Below, in pieces: positions 1 to 8,287 of a stretch of DNA of 64,000 nucleotides (position 1 is the stretch's first letter; every line of letters begins with the position of its first letter). Position numbers and translations under genes: made by a program. Origin of the DNA: Sulfobacillus thermotolerans (GTDB lineage: Bacteria; Bacillota; Sulfobacillia; Sulfobacillales; Sulfobacillaceae). The DNA is taken from NCBI GenBank assembly GCA_002951815.1, contig CP019454.1, positions 2,170,001-2,234,000 on the forward strand, read 5' to 3'. The notes under the pieces were generated by a model. It made no database searches and had not been told where the DNA came from. It saw only the letters and a program-made list of their open reading frames with translations.

Positions 1-63
1 GCCATGCATTTCGAGGACAGGGACGGTTGATTTAATTATGTCTTTAGTGGTTTGCGAAAGCAT
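1..63 (-). CDS. hmp: Flavohemoglobin (nitric oxide dioxygenase), 5' end only
   Basis: Only the first 21 codons lie in the window; the gene runs off the left edge. On the minus strand an AGGAGG ribosome binding site (71-76) stands 7 nt before ATG (63-61), and the peptide begins MLSQTTKDIIKSTVPVLE. This closely matches the amino terminus of the globin domain of bacterial flavohemoglobins (Hmp), which oxidise NO to nitrate using a globin heme and an FAD/NAD(P)H reductase module. The gene diverges from an Rrf2 regulator with NsrR features, and a near-consensus NsrR box lies between them. Regulation by NO is therefore the natural inference. The assignment rests on a short peptide plus context; the rest of the protein cannot be seen. 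Confidence 0.75.
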   Translation of the reverse strand, partial: MLSQTTKDIIKSTVPVLEMHG

Positions 64-129
64 AGAGGAACCTCCTAATAACTAGTCTAAAATAACCTCG
101 TCGATGATTATAGTTCATTTGAACCGGAA

Positions 130-152
130 AAGATATATATAAAATACATGTT
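130..152. promoter_or_regulatory. NsrR-type operator (NO-responsive box)
   Basis: This 23-bp imperfect palindrome (AAGATATATAT, one base, AAATACATGTT) matches the known NsrR consensus (two 11-bp inverted halves around one base) at all but about three positions. It lies between the divergent hmp and Rrf2 genes, 67 bp upstream of the hmp start and 41 bp upstream of the regulator start. It probably represses both genes until NO destroys the regulator's iron-sulfur cluster. The match is read by eye. Confidence 0.7.
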
Positions 153-193
153 TAAAAACGATATATAGGTGTTACTAGAAGGGAAGACATTTT

Positions 194-643
194 GTGAATC
201 TGACGCTGTTTACCGATTATTCCTTAAGAGTGCTCATCTATGTGGCGACGCAACCCGAAAATCGATTGACGAATGTTCAAGAGGTGGCCACAGCGTATCA
301 CATCTCTAATAATCATCTCGTGAAAGTCGTTCATAAACTGGGTAACTTGGGGTTATTAGAAACAGTACGTGGCCGCCATGGGGGCATACGGTTAGCACTA
401 CCGCCCGAAGCAATCAATCTGGGATGGTTGGTACGGCAAACTGAAGAAAATTGGAATATTGTTGAATGCTTTGATGCAGAACAGGGATTTTGTGTGTTAA
501 GTCCCGTGTGCCGCTTAAAAGCTATTCTCAACCAAGCTTTGCAGTCCTATCTGGGTGTGCTGGATACCTACACTCTGGCGGATCTCGTCGTTAATCGGGA
601 TGCACTGCAAGGCTTATTTCGGCTGGAGATCAAAAGTCCTTAA
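194..643 (+). CDS. nsrR: Rrf2-family transcriptional repressor, NsrR-type NO sensor
   Basis: A 149-residue Rrf2-family protein of normal length. Residues about 1-65 form the winged helix-turn-helix (NLTLFTDYSLRVL start, then the HLVKVVHKLGNLGLL recognition region). Three cysteines at positions 92, 100 and 106 (C-x7-C-x5-C) occupy the Fe-S ligand positions reported for Bacillus NsrR. NsrR binds DNA with an intact cluster and lets go when NO nitrosylates it. The GTG start at 194 follows an AGAAGGGA ribosome site. It diverges from hmp, the classical NsrR target, with an NsrR-like box between. Other Rrf2 proteins such as IscR share the cysteine layout, but operator and neighbour both favour NsrR. 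Confidence 0.85.
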   Translation: MNLTLFTDYSLRVLIYVATQPENRLTNVQEVATAYHISNNHLVKVVHKLGNLGLLETVRGRHGGIRLALPPEAINLGWLVRQTEENWNIVECFDAEQGFCVLSPVCRLKAILNQALQSYLGVLDTYTLADLVVNRDALQGLFRLEIKSP

Positions 644-823
644 AAATTCAAAGAACGGTGGGGTATGCGCGAAGTGCTTATCCCCAAGTCAAACGGATTA
701 CTATTGGGGAGTTGACGACGACGAAGTGAGATTTGAGAAGAGTCCGTAGGAAATAATGACCTTAGGGAGCGAAACGCATATCAGATGCCCAAGAGGGAGA
801 GTGACTTTTTACGAAATAAAAAA

Positions 824-854
824 GCCTCATGAGTAGCACGACATCTCATGAGGC
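824..854 (-). terminator. Rho-independent terminator of the small minus-strand gene
   Basis: A perfect 10-bp inverted repeat (GCCTCATGAG / CTCATGAGGC, 824-833 and 845-854) is followed on the minus strand by a T-rich tract (complement of 814-823). It lies 15 bp beyond the stop codon of the 76-residue membrane protein gene. Confidence 0.8.
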
Positions 855-868
855 CGACTATCTTAATT

Positions 869-1099
869 TTAATGAAAGAACACGCTGATTTGTTGAAAGA
901 GCACGACCGCGACGGCCAGACTTAATGGAGCGATAAGAATGGTCAGACCCCGGCGTAGTTCCATCGCAGACGCCATGGTTGACGAAGACAGAATTTCCCG
1001 GGAGACAATAGCCAATAACAGAAAGACAAGAGCGAGCTCGCCGAGCACGCGAATATTGGAGCCTGCCGCAGCCGTTGTGGCTGCTACCACCACCATCAT
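869..1099 (-). CDS. Small predicted membrane protein, function unknown
   Basis: A 76-residue protein with two hydrophobic stretches, about residues 18-35 (LGELALVFLLLAIV) and 50-70 (LTILIAPLSLAVAVVLF), so probably two membrane helices joined by a polar loop. I recognise no family. Support for a real gene comes from its frame: a candidate promoter (TTGGTC, 17 bp, TATAAT) upstream on the same strand, a GAGGGAG ribosome site, and a clear terminator just past the stop. It is a single-gene unit between the NsrR and polysaccharide genes, so the context gives no functional hint. The start could be either of the two adjacent ATG codons at 1099 or 1096. Confidence 0.6.
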   Translation of the reverse strand: MMVVVAATTAAAGSNIRVLGELALVFLLLAIVSREILSSSTMASAMELRRGLTILIAPLSLAVAVVLFQQISVFFH

Positions 1100-1132
1100 G
1101 GGAAACCCACTCCCTCAACACTTAATAGGTTC

Positions 1133-1161
1133 ATTATACACAGATGGCATCCAAAGACCAA
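1133..1161 (-). promoter_or_regulatory. Candidate SigA-type promoter for the 76-residue membrane protein
   Basis: On the minus strand TTGGTC (complement of 1156-1161) and TATAAT (complement of 1133-1138) are separated by exactly 17 bp. The -10 is perfect and the -35 matches at the key TTG. A second TATAAT at 1172-1177 on the plus strand could serve the downstream glycosyltransferase genes but lacks a convincing -35. Confidence 0.5.
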
Positions 1162-1223
1162 GGGTTTAGGGTATAATTAACCAAATTCTACTAAAAAATG
1201 ACTGGGAACTATTGGAGATCATT

Positions 1224-2339
1224 ATGAAAGTCGGGCTCTTTACGTACGGTATGAAAGATCAGCTCACGGGCATTGGGCAGTATGCGATGCAGTTGAGTTA
1301 CGCCTTAAAAGCGCAATATCCTGATATCCAGATTATCTTGCTAAACCCTTATCCCCATTCATCTTTGGAATGGTATCGCGATTTTCCCGTAATCCCCATG
1401 CCTCGCTTAGGTCTGTTGCCAGGGGTGATCATCGCAGGGTCTATGGCGCTAGCAACGACCGCTAGGCGGTATCATTTGGATATCATTCATGATCCTTGCG
1501 GTATCGCCCCTTTTGCATTTCCCGGCCGATATAGACGCGTGGTCACGATTCACGATGCGATTCCCTATATTTACCCCCAGTACTATCCATTGTTGGGTAA
1601 GGTGGTATACCGGACGACCGTGCCTTTGGCACGGTGGACCGCTGATGCCGTATTAACCGTGAGCGAGAGCGCTAAGGACGATTTGATTCGGTATACACAA
1701 ATTTCTCGTAGTCACATTGTGGTCACGCCTCTGGGCACGCGAGTGCCCACGCCAAAGGCTCTTCAGATATGGCGGCAAGACCTGCCGAATATCCAAAAGG
1801 CCTTCGGTGTGTCAGGGCCTTACTTTCTGGTTGTTGGTGCGAATCACCCGCGAAAGAATGTGACCCGCGTCATCGAAGCCTTGCGGTTAATGAGACAAAG
1901 CGGTGAGCCAGTAGAGTTAATCGTGACAGGGCAGCCGCCGCAGGGGACGGGGAGGACTGCAGAGCCAGGTTTGCAGTTCGTCGGCCACGTCAATGATGAG
2001 ACGCTTCATCGTTTGTATGCCAATGCAACTGGCGTGTTGGTCCCTTCGTATTATGAAGGATTTGGCCTTCCAGCGCTAGAAGCGATGGCCCATGGTACTC
2101 CTGTCATTGCGTCACCCGTCTCCTCACTACCTGAAATCATTCAGGACACGGGACTTTATGCGTCTCCTTCGGACACGTTAGCATGGGTTGGTGCGATGCG
2201 GCGTCTTCTATCTGATACCGCTTTGCGTCAGCATCTGGCCGATGCAGGGTACCACCGCGCGAGCCAATATTCCTGGGCGCAGACGGCCAAAGAGACCGTT
2301 TGGGTGTATCGCCGCATCATGAAGGGCCAAGCGTCATGA
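1224..2339 (+). CDS. GT4-family glycosyltransferase
   Basis: A 371-residue GT-B fold glycosyltransferase of family 4. It transfers a sugar from a nucleotide donor onto a growing surface polysaccharide at the cytoplasmic face of the membrane. The carboxy-terminal half has the GT4 donor-binding signature: YFLVVGANHPRKN (start of the second Rossmann domain), then SYYEGFGLPALEAMAHGTPV, which contains the E-x7-E motif. The ATG at 1224 is preferred over the in-frame TTG at 1212 because GGAG sits 6 nt upstream of it. The gene overlaps the next one by 4 bp (ATGA). Donor and acceptor cannot be read from the sequence. Confidence 0.85.
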   Translation: MKVGLFTYGMKDQLTGIGQYAMQLSYALKAQYPDIQIILLNPYPHSSLEWYRDFPVIPMPRLGLLPGVIIAGSMALATTARRYHLDIIHDPCGIAPFAFPGRYRRVVTIHDAIPYIYPQYYPLLGKVVYRTTVPLARWTADAVLTVSESAKDDLIRYTQISRSHIVVTPLGTRVPTPKALQIWRQDLPNIQKAFGVSGPYFLVVGANHPRKNVTRVIEALRLMRQSGEPVELIVTGQPPQGTGRTAEPGLQFVGHVNDETLHRLYANATGVLVPSYYEGFGLPALEAMAHGTPVIASPVSSLPEIIQDTGLYASPSDTLAWVGAMRRLLSDTALRQHLADAGYHRASQYSWAQTAKETVWVYRRIMKGQAS

Positions 2340-3451
2340 TCCTCATCGATGCGACGCCTTTGCAATCCGAACATCGTGTACGGGGGGTGGGGACCTATGT
2401 TTACTACTTAACCCGCGAACTAACGCGGTTAGCGGGGCCGTCGTGCGCTTTCTTTGTGGCGACACAAGATCAGAAGTTGTTGCCCCAGTGGGTGGCACCT
2501 GTCCATGCGGTGTATCGTCCCCACCGTCCTGCGCAGGTCTATTGGTTATACAATGAGTGGGCGATTCGTCAGGTCGTGAAAAAAAGTCATCCCCAAATCT
2601 TTCATGCAACCGATTTTAATGGGTTGGTTCCCCTGCACGATGTTCCTGTGGTGGCGACATTGCATGATTTAACCGGACTACAAAGTCACACCAAGCATGG
2701 CAATTTGTCGCAACGGTTGAGCGCATGGCGCTGGAGAACTTATTATTACGAGAAATTACCGGCTGCCACTCATGTGATTGCGATAAGTGAACAGGTGAAA
2801 CAAGACGCTATTGTGAAATTAGGCCTTGATGCCCAAAAAATTTCCGTGATTCCTCATGGTGTCGATACCGACACCTTATCGCCACGCCATAAAGGCCATG
2901 GCCTTTATGGCAATCATCCGCCTTATTTGCTTTATTTAGGGAGTGCGGAGCCCCACAAAAATCTGCCGCGCCTTCTTGAGGCTTTTCGTCTTGTTGCTTC
3001 AGACTATCCCGACCTGTCGTTGTACTTGGGGGGGCGATGGCAACAACGTGATCAGGCCGGTTTAGATAAAGTCATAGACGATCTGAAGCTACGAGATAGG
3101 GTCAAGATATTAGGTTACGTACATCCAGAAGACAAGCCCAGTCTTCTTGCTAACGCTACCGCCTTTGTTTTTGTGTCCACAGCTGAAGGATTTGGGCTAC
3201 CAATATTGGAAGCTATGGCCAGTGGAGTGCCAGTGGTGGCCAGTGACATTCCGGTGTTCCGAGAAATCGCTACAGATGCAGCACTCTTCGTCAACCCTAG
3301 CGATGTCGCTCATCTCGCAAAAGGTTTGCAACAAATCCTTGCGGACCAATCCCTTCGCGACGATTTCGCCAGGCGTGGTCTGCGGGACATCGAGAGTCTT
3401 ACGTGGCATTCCGTAGCGGTTAAGACGTGGGCAGTCTACCACAAGCAGTAG
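2336..3451 (+). CDS. GT4-family glycosyltransferase
   Basis: A 371-residue GT-B glycosyltransferase with the GT4 hallmarks: the amino-terminal acceptor domain begins MILIDATPLQSEHRVRGVGT, the second domain begins with LLYLGSAEPHKNLPRLLEA, and STAEGFGLPILEAMASGVPV carries the E-x7-E motif. The protein resembles mannosyltransferases of surface polysaccharide clusters. The start is the ATG overlapping the TGA of the preceding GT4 gene by 4 bp, so the two are translationally coupled and probably act successively on the same polymer. It converges on the acetyltransferase gene at 3493 with a 41-bp gap. Specificity is unknown. Confidence 0.85.
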   Translation: MILIDATPLQSEHRVRGVGTYVYYLTRELTRLAGPSCAFFVATQDQKLLPQWVAPVHAVYRPHRPAQVYWLYNEWAIRQVVKKSHPQIFHATDFNGLVPLHDVPVVATLHDLTGLQSHTKHGNLSQRLSAWRWRTYYYEKLPAATHVIAISEQVKQDAIVKLGLDAQKISVIPHGVDTDTLSPRHKGHGLYGNHPPYLLYLGSAEPHKNLPRLLEAFRLVASDYPDLSLYLGGRWQQRDQAGLDKVIDDLKLRDRVKILGYVHPEDKPSLLANATAFVFVSTAEGFGLPILEAMASGVPVVASDIPVFREIATDAALFVNPSDVAHLAKGLQQILADQSLRDDFARRGLRDIESLTWHSVAVKTWAVYHKQ

Positions 3452-3492
3452 TGACGTGTTTGTGATATGAAATGATAGGGTTCAAGGGATAG

Positions 3493-4005
3493 CTAATCCC
3501 GTAGCTTTTTAATAATACGGGCAGGTACACCTCCTACGAGCACATTGGGCTCAACATCCTTAGTAACCACTGCGTTAGCTGCTACGACACTATTGTCTCC
3601 AATATTGATACCTTTCGTGATCGTGACCTTATTACCTAGCCATACATTTTGGCCAATCCGAATAGGGGCCGATATAAAGCCTTGCTTCCTATATGGTCTG
3701 GGATCATCTGTCAGCATATTATGGTCATGGTCTCGAATCGTCACCATTTCAGCGATGAGGGTGTCATCACCGATTTCAACACTCTCTAACACGTGGATAG
3801 ATGTGTATGCGCGTAAACAAACGTCGCGTCCCAGAATCAGACGTGCGCCGGGCTGAACGCGAATGGATACCGAAGGTGACAGGATATAGCTTCCTATTCC
3901 CGTTTTAATGGTACTACCATGCAGCCTCGACAAAATCTTTATTTTCCACCACCGCCATCCACGAAAGAATCGGTAAACATTGCGCAAATTGTCTTGGAAC
4001 ATCAT
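3493..4005 (-). CDS. Hexapeptide-repeat (left-handed beta-helix) acyltransferase
   Basis: A 170-residue acyltransferase of the LbetaH/maltose-acetyltransferase class. Hexapeptide repeats run through residues about 45-165 (for example VWLGNKVTITKGINIGDNSVVAANAVVTK) and the active-site histidine lies in IRDHDHN. Such enzymes O-acetylate sugars using acetyl-CoA; WcaF/VatD-type relatives occur in polysaccharide clusters. AAGGAG lies 10 nt before the ATG. The gene follows the membrane protein gene at 4046-5629 on the same strand with a 40-bp gap, so the pair is probably one operon that decorates the polymer or a precursor. The substrate is not determinable. Confidence 0.8.
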   Translation of the reverse strand: MMFQDNLRNVYRFFRGWRWWKIKILSRLHGSTIKTGIGSYILSPSVSIRVQPGARLILGRDVCLRAYTSIHVLESVEIGDDTLIAEMVTIRDHDHNMLTDDPRPYRKQGFISAPIRIGQNVWLGNKVTITKGINIGDNSVVAANAVVTKDVEPNVLVGGVPARIIKKLRD

Positions 4006-4045
4006 TTGTCTTTATCTCCTTAAGGCAAGGCCGAGTTTTTATTGC

Positions 4046-5629
4046 TTAATTTTCAAAAGGTGTTTGAGGCCGCAACCGATAGATTTGAGCTGACCCGTTA
4101 TCATATATTCGGTTTTGATTGAGGTATGGGGGTACAGGCTTTTGTTCGACAAGACTGCTGGCGATAACCTCCGGAGAAATAAGCAAGTCTCGATCGGCTT
4201 GGCTAAATTGAAAACCTGTGACGGTATTGTCACCACGATTACGAAAATGCCACATCATATCCGCATAAACTAGACGGTTATCAGGACCCGTCCATATCGT
4301 CTCAGAACGGCTATGATGATTAAAGGCGGACAGAGCCTGACGTTCTGCTGGTGTGTAGAACATCCATTGGTTCGAAATGACAGGATCTAACGTACTCTTG
4401 AACAAGCCAATGAGAACAAAGACCGCCAAGACGATGGCGGAGCTGGTTGTGACCCACGGGCGCCAGGTGGTCTTAAGGGTGTCTAGGCGGGGAATGAGGC
4501 CCCATACTAACACCGGAGACGCCATGAGGGCATAGTAGGGAAAATTGCGCACCTCAAGGTTTGTCCCGGCATTCATGCCGGTGAAATCTAAAGGAATGGC
4601 AAGTGCTACAAGGAAACCAAACGCGCCGTAGAGCGCCAAGAGAAATAGGTGTTCAAAGGACCAAGTATGCTTGCGCCAAATCATTTTCCAAAGGGCATAA
4701 CCCCAAATAACGATCGACACCACGGAAAGAACCCACCGGAATGAGGCGACTAATATTTGATCGAGTTTGCCCGCCCATTGCGATGCGGGCGCACTGTAAG
4801 GATTACTCGACGTATGCAATGTGAGAAAAAGGTCAACGATTTTGTTAAGCGCCGTATGTGCTAAGGCAAAGTCGTGACCTGCCGGGGGAAACACATAAAG
4901 CATGACCCACCACACCAATAGCCATGAACCGATAACGTAGCTGCCGAGCCGAACAATTTGCCGGCGGTACTGTATTGTGGCAGGGGTATTTAGCCGTAAT
5001 AAGATCCATCCGCCTATCAAAGTCAGGCTAGCGGCAACGGCAAATGTTGAAGCAAAATAATCATTGACGGTCGCGTTCGTGAACACGAATACATAAAACA
5101 AGCCGATCCACACCGCGGACTCGCGCATTGACCCTTGTTGAACGGCACGGAAGGCTCGGAAGAGAACCACGAGCGCCCACAGCATCAATACGATATTGAG
5201 CTTTTCGTGATTGCCGCGTAATAGAGTGAACATGACGTCGGGAATGGCAAAGATAAGAAGGACAGAAAGTGCGGCCAGTTTATCCGAGTTAAGAAATGTT
5301 CGGTATGCGATATAGGCCGCAATCGTAAAGAGCAGCATAGCGATAAAGGGCATGACAATGGTGTTCATCACCGGAACTGAAAGGCCCGTCAACAAAGAGA
5401 GAGAGCCGAGCCACGTCGGATAGCCAAACCCGTGGCTATATTGTCCAGGAAAGAGGACGGAATGGGCAGAAAGCATACGTGCAGTCACTTGAGTAAACAC
5501 TGCCGTGTCATTTTCGGTCCAGAGTCCGCCGAAGCGGAGAACGAAGTACGCAGCATACGTTAAACCTGAAAATATAATTAGCGCCGAGTAATAATTTGAT
5601 GAAATACCTTCTCGAGATAATGATTTCAT
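4046..5629 (-). CDS. Polytopic membrane protein, possible GT-C glycosyltransferase
   Basis: A 527-residue protein with about ten hydrophobic segments, the first near residue 17-35, and a soluble carboxy-terminal tail of about 90 residues. An acidic WTENDT motif in the first extracytoplasmic loop, many membrane helices and a small soluble tail fit GT-C enzymes, which use lipid-phosphate sugars. A Wzy-like polymerase is an alternative, since no other polymerase candidate is seen in the cluster. It shares a strand with the downstream hexapeptide acyltransferase. Membrane location is clear; the enzymatic role is inference. Confidence 0.55.
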   Translation of the reverse strand: MKSLSREGISSNYYSALIIFSGLTYAAYFVLRFGGLWTENDTAVFTQVTARMLSAHSVLFPGQYSHGFGYPTWLGSLSLLTGLSVPVMNTIVMPFIAMLLFTIAAYIAYRTFLNSDKLAALSVLLIFAIPDVMFTLLRGNHEKLNIVLMLWALVVLFRAFRAVQQGSMRESAVWIGLFYVFVFTNATVNDYFASTFAVAASLTLIGGWILLRLNTPATIQYRRQIVRLGSYVIGSWLLVWWVMLYVFPPAGHDFALAHTALNKIVDLFLTLHTSSNPYSAPASQWAGKLDQILVASFRWVLSVVSIVIWGYALWKMIWRKHTWSFEHLFLLALYGAFGFLVALAIPLDFTGMNAGTNLEVRNFPYYALMASPVLVWGLIPRLDTLKTTWRPWVTTSSAIVLAVFVLIGLFKSTLDPVISNQWMFYTPAERQALSAFNHHSRSETIWTGPDNRLVYADMMWHFRNRGDNTVTGFQFSQADRDLLISPEVIASSLVEQKPVPPYLNQNRIYDNGSAQIYRLRPQTPFEN

Positions 5630-5766
5630 TCCTGCCCACCCTTTATTTATATGGTAATATTATCAAAAAATGGGATTAACTAATAGCATTAGTGAACGAT
5701 AGGCAGTAGTGTATATTTATTGAGATTTTTAGAGGTTCATAGGATGTTTTGAGGGGACGAAGGCTT

Positions 5767-6963
5767 TTGTCTATTGATAAATTAAAAATTGGTTTTATTG
5801 ACTATGTTTTAGATCCTCAACGGCCTGGTAGGTCAGGCCTCTCGGACATTGTTTGGGACATGGCTGAAAACCTAACAGATCTAGGGCATCAAGTGCATAT
5901 ATTGGGCCCGTATTCTGAGACACTTAACCCAAAAGTTTCTGTTCATAGAATTCCCATTCCTCCGATGGGTCTACGGAATGTCGTGGGGAACATTTGGTTG
6001 TTGCGTAGAGCTGCTAAAATGGTACGGACCTTTAATTTTGATGTGGTTCATGTTCCGGAATATATGTCTAGTGCAGTTTGTGTTCTTAGTCGCTGTTCGG
6101 TTCCTATTGTGCTGACTGTACCAGGTAACATATATCATAGGCTTTCGGTTCCAAACGGGTCAGGCTACGAATGGCATTACGCACAAGTTCTTAAGGTTGC
6201 AGCAAAAATATCAGCCAAAAAGTGTCGCAGAGTCATCGCGATAAGCCAAGAAATGAAGATGTGGTGGGAGAAAACAGGAAGTTTGCCAGAACGAACCCCG
6301 TATATTCCATTAGGAGTGAATCATGAACGATTTTATTTTGTCGACCATTCTCGTCAAATCCTTAAAGACAAGTTGCTAGGTGGTGGCGACAGCGTAATTT
6401 TTATTTATGTCGGGCGGTTATCCACAGAAAAAGGATTGATGGATTTAGTTGATGCAGTAGCGTCAATAAAGGCACCTGTTTCGTCAGCCCGCTTCTATCT
6501 CATTGGGGACGGGCCCCTTCGCGACCAACTTCAAAAGAAAATTACCGATTATGGTCTTACCTCAATCATCACAATCTGCGCGTGGGTTCAACAGGACACA
6601 TTGAGGTTATGGTATAGCGCGGCGGATGCGCTGATTCTTCCTAGTTTTACGGAAGGCATGAGTCGTACGATGGGGGAGGCTTTAGCGTGCGGAACTCCCG
6701 TGATTGGCACAGACGTTGCGGGAATTTCAGACCATATTCGCAATGGCGCTAATGGATTTAAATATAAGGTGGGGGATATAGATGGGTTGGCAAGAATCTT
6801 ACAGCAAGTGATTCAATCCCCCGATTCTCTTCGAAATTTACGTAAGAGCGCTCTAACTTACTTTAGAGAAACCTTGATGTGGCCGACAATTACACGTCGG
6901 ATTGTCGAGGAAGTCTATCTTTCGATGTTGAATGAGTCAGATAATGTGCGGAACAGCATATAA
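5767..6963 (+). CDS. GT4-family glycosyltransferase
   Basis: A GT-B glycosyltransferase of about 398 residues. The amino-terminal domain starts with KIGFIDYVLDPQRPGRSGL; the second domain begins at VIFIYVGRLSTEKGLMDL, and SFTEGMSRTMGEALACGTPV carries the E-x7-E motif. The TTG at 5767 is taken as the start because a GAGGGGACGAAGG purine tract lies just upstream; an in-frame TTG at 5749 is inside that tract. Codon use here is richer in A/T third positions than in the flanking minus operon, which suggests separate acquisition. It probably forms a unit with the GT4 gene at 7039 and the secreted protein at 8288. Confidence 0.85.
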   Translation: MSIDKLKIGFIDYVLDPQRPGRSGLSDIVWDMAENLTDLGHQVHILGPYSETLNPKVSVHRIPIPPMGLRNVVGNIWLLRRAAKMVRTFNFDVVHVPEYMSSAVCVLSRCSVPIVLTVPGNIYHRLSVPNGSGYEWHYAQVLKVAAKISAKKCRRVIAISQEMKMWWEKTGSLPERTPYIPLGVNHERFYFVDHSRQILKDKLLGGGDSVIFIYVGRLSTEKGLMDLVDAVASIKAPVSSARFYLIGDGPLRDQLQKKITDYGLTSIITICAWVQQDTLRLWYSAADALILPSFTEGMSRTMGEALACGTPVIGTDVAGISDHIRNGANGFKYKVGDIDGLARILQQVIQSPDSLRNLRKSALTYFRETLMWPTITRRIVEEVYLSMLNESDNVRNSI

Positions 6964-7038
6964 GTCCGAGGAGATGTTTTTAGTGCTCACATTTTTACTA
7001 AAGTATTATTTATGTGTAGATGGGATAAGGGTACCACA

Positions 7039-8214
7039 GTGAAAATTCTCCACATTGTAAATGGGAAAGTTCCGCGGAACCCTTCCGAATCGTCGGTCAG
7101 TGGCATAGTGCTGGCTACTATTAATATTGCTCAGAGACAGGCAGAACTTGGCCATACGGTTAGTGTTGTCAGTGTATCTTCGGAAGTCTTTAATCGGCAG
7201 TGGAAAGGCATTAACCTTTATTCTCTCAAGGAATGGCCTTATGCCCGTATAATTTTAGGTAAAAAGAACCTTAATTTTAGGATTCATGGACCGCTAATTT
7301 CGTTAACCCGAAGGTATCAATTTGACGTAATACATGGACACCAATATACTTATTTCCGGTTTCTGCGGGCTAAGAGGTTTTATGCGCACTTTCATAGTGA
7401 TCCGTTTCATCCTGGTGCCAAACCTTATGAATCGTTAGATTACAAGCCCAGCGATTGGCTTACTGTTTCTCGCTATAGTACCGGTTATTTTGTTCCTAGT
7501 AATTTTCTCGCGGGGCAGCTGATTTTGGGGGGCCTAGAAAGGGATAAGATTACAGTCGTTCCCAACGGTATTGAAATTAATAAGTTTTTGCAGCCAGTAG
7601 CGTCATCCACTATACGAGGATTTCGCAATAAATGGAATTTAACGAGTAAGGATTATATTTTTCTATTCGTTGGTGCTATAACACCTGAAAAAGGTTTATT
7701 GGAGCTCCTTCAGTCTTTTCGTTATTTACAAAAGCGGAAGTTGAATATTAAGTTGCTGATTGTTGGGTCCAGCTCTTTGTGGGGCATGAACAGTAATCGG
7801 ATAAGCCAGTACGAAGATAGTCTTAGACACTATTCGAACAATAGGACGACGAGAGGCTCTGTTGTGTGGGCTGGAAAGATTCGTAATGATTCAATGCCTG
7901 TTGTCTACTCTAGCGTAGACGCCGTTGTTGCACCGTCTCTATGGTCAGAGGGCTTCCATCTGGTAACACTGGAAGCAATGGTCAGTGGCAAACCTGTTAT
8001 TGGATCTTCCCATGGAGGGATTGGTGAGCTACTAAACTTGTCTGGTGGATTAACGATATCCCCATTTCGTCCAAGAACGATGGTAAGTTCTATGAGTATA
8101 CTGTCCCGTTATCCTTCTATGGCAAAAAGTTTAGGAAGAAAGTTACAAAAATACGCTCAAAGGTATACATGGGAACGTTCTGTAGACATAATTGAGAAAA
8201 CTATTACAGGGTGA
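7039..8214 (+). CDS. GT4-family glycosyltransferase
   Basis: A GT-B glycosyltransferase of 391 residues. MKILHIVNGKVPRNPSESS and VVSVSSEV are the acceptor-domain start; YIFLFVGAITPEKGLLELL opens the donor domain; SEGFHLVTLEAMVSGKPVIG carries the E-x7-E motif. The GTG at 7039, about 8 nt after AAGG, begins the first beta strand directly and is preferred over the upstream ATG at 7012. Like its upstream neighbour it is A/T-rich at third positions. It probably adds one sugar to the same surface polymer; specificity is unknown. Confidence 0.83.
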   Translation: MKILHIVNGKVPRNPSESSVSGIVLATINIAQRQAELGHTVSVVSVSSEVFNRQWKGINLYSLKEWPYARIILGKKNLNFRIHGPLISLTRRYQFDVIHGHQYTYFRFLRAKRFYAHFHSDPFHPGAKPYESLDYKPSDWLTVSRYSTGYFVPSNFLAGQLILGGLERDKITVVPNGIEINKFLQPVASSTIRGFRNKWNLTSKDYIFLFVGAITPEKGLLELLQSFRYLQKRKLNIKLLIVGSSSLWGMNSNRISQYEDSLRHYSNNRTTRGSVVWAGKIRNDSMPVVYSSVDAVVAPSLWSEGFHLVTLEAMVSGKPVIGSSHGGIGELLNLSGGLTISPFRPRTMVSSMSILSRYPSMAKSLGRKLQKYAQRYTWERSVDIIEKTITG

Positions 8215-8287
8215 TGTGTCATTAACAGCACTCGTCATATAAACACACGATTGGGGCCATGGAGTCAAAAATTTGGGTGGGAAAATA

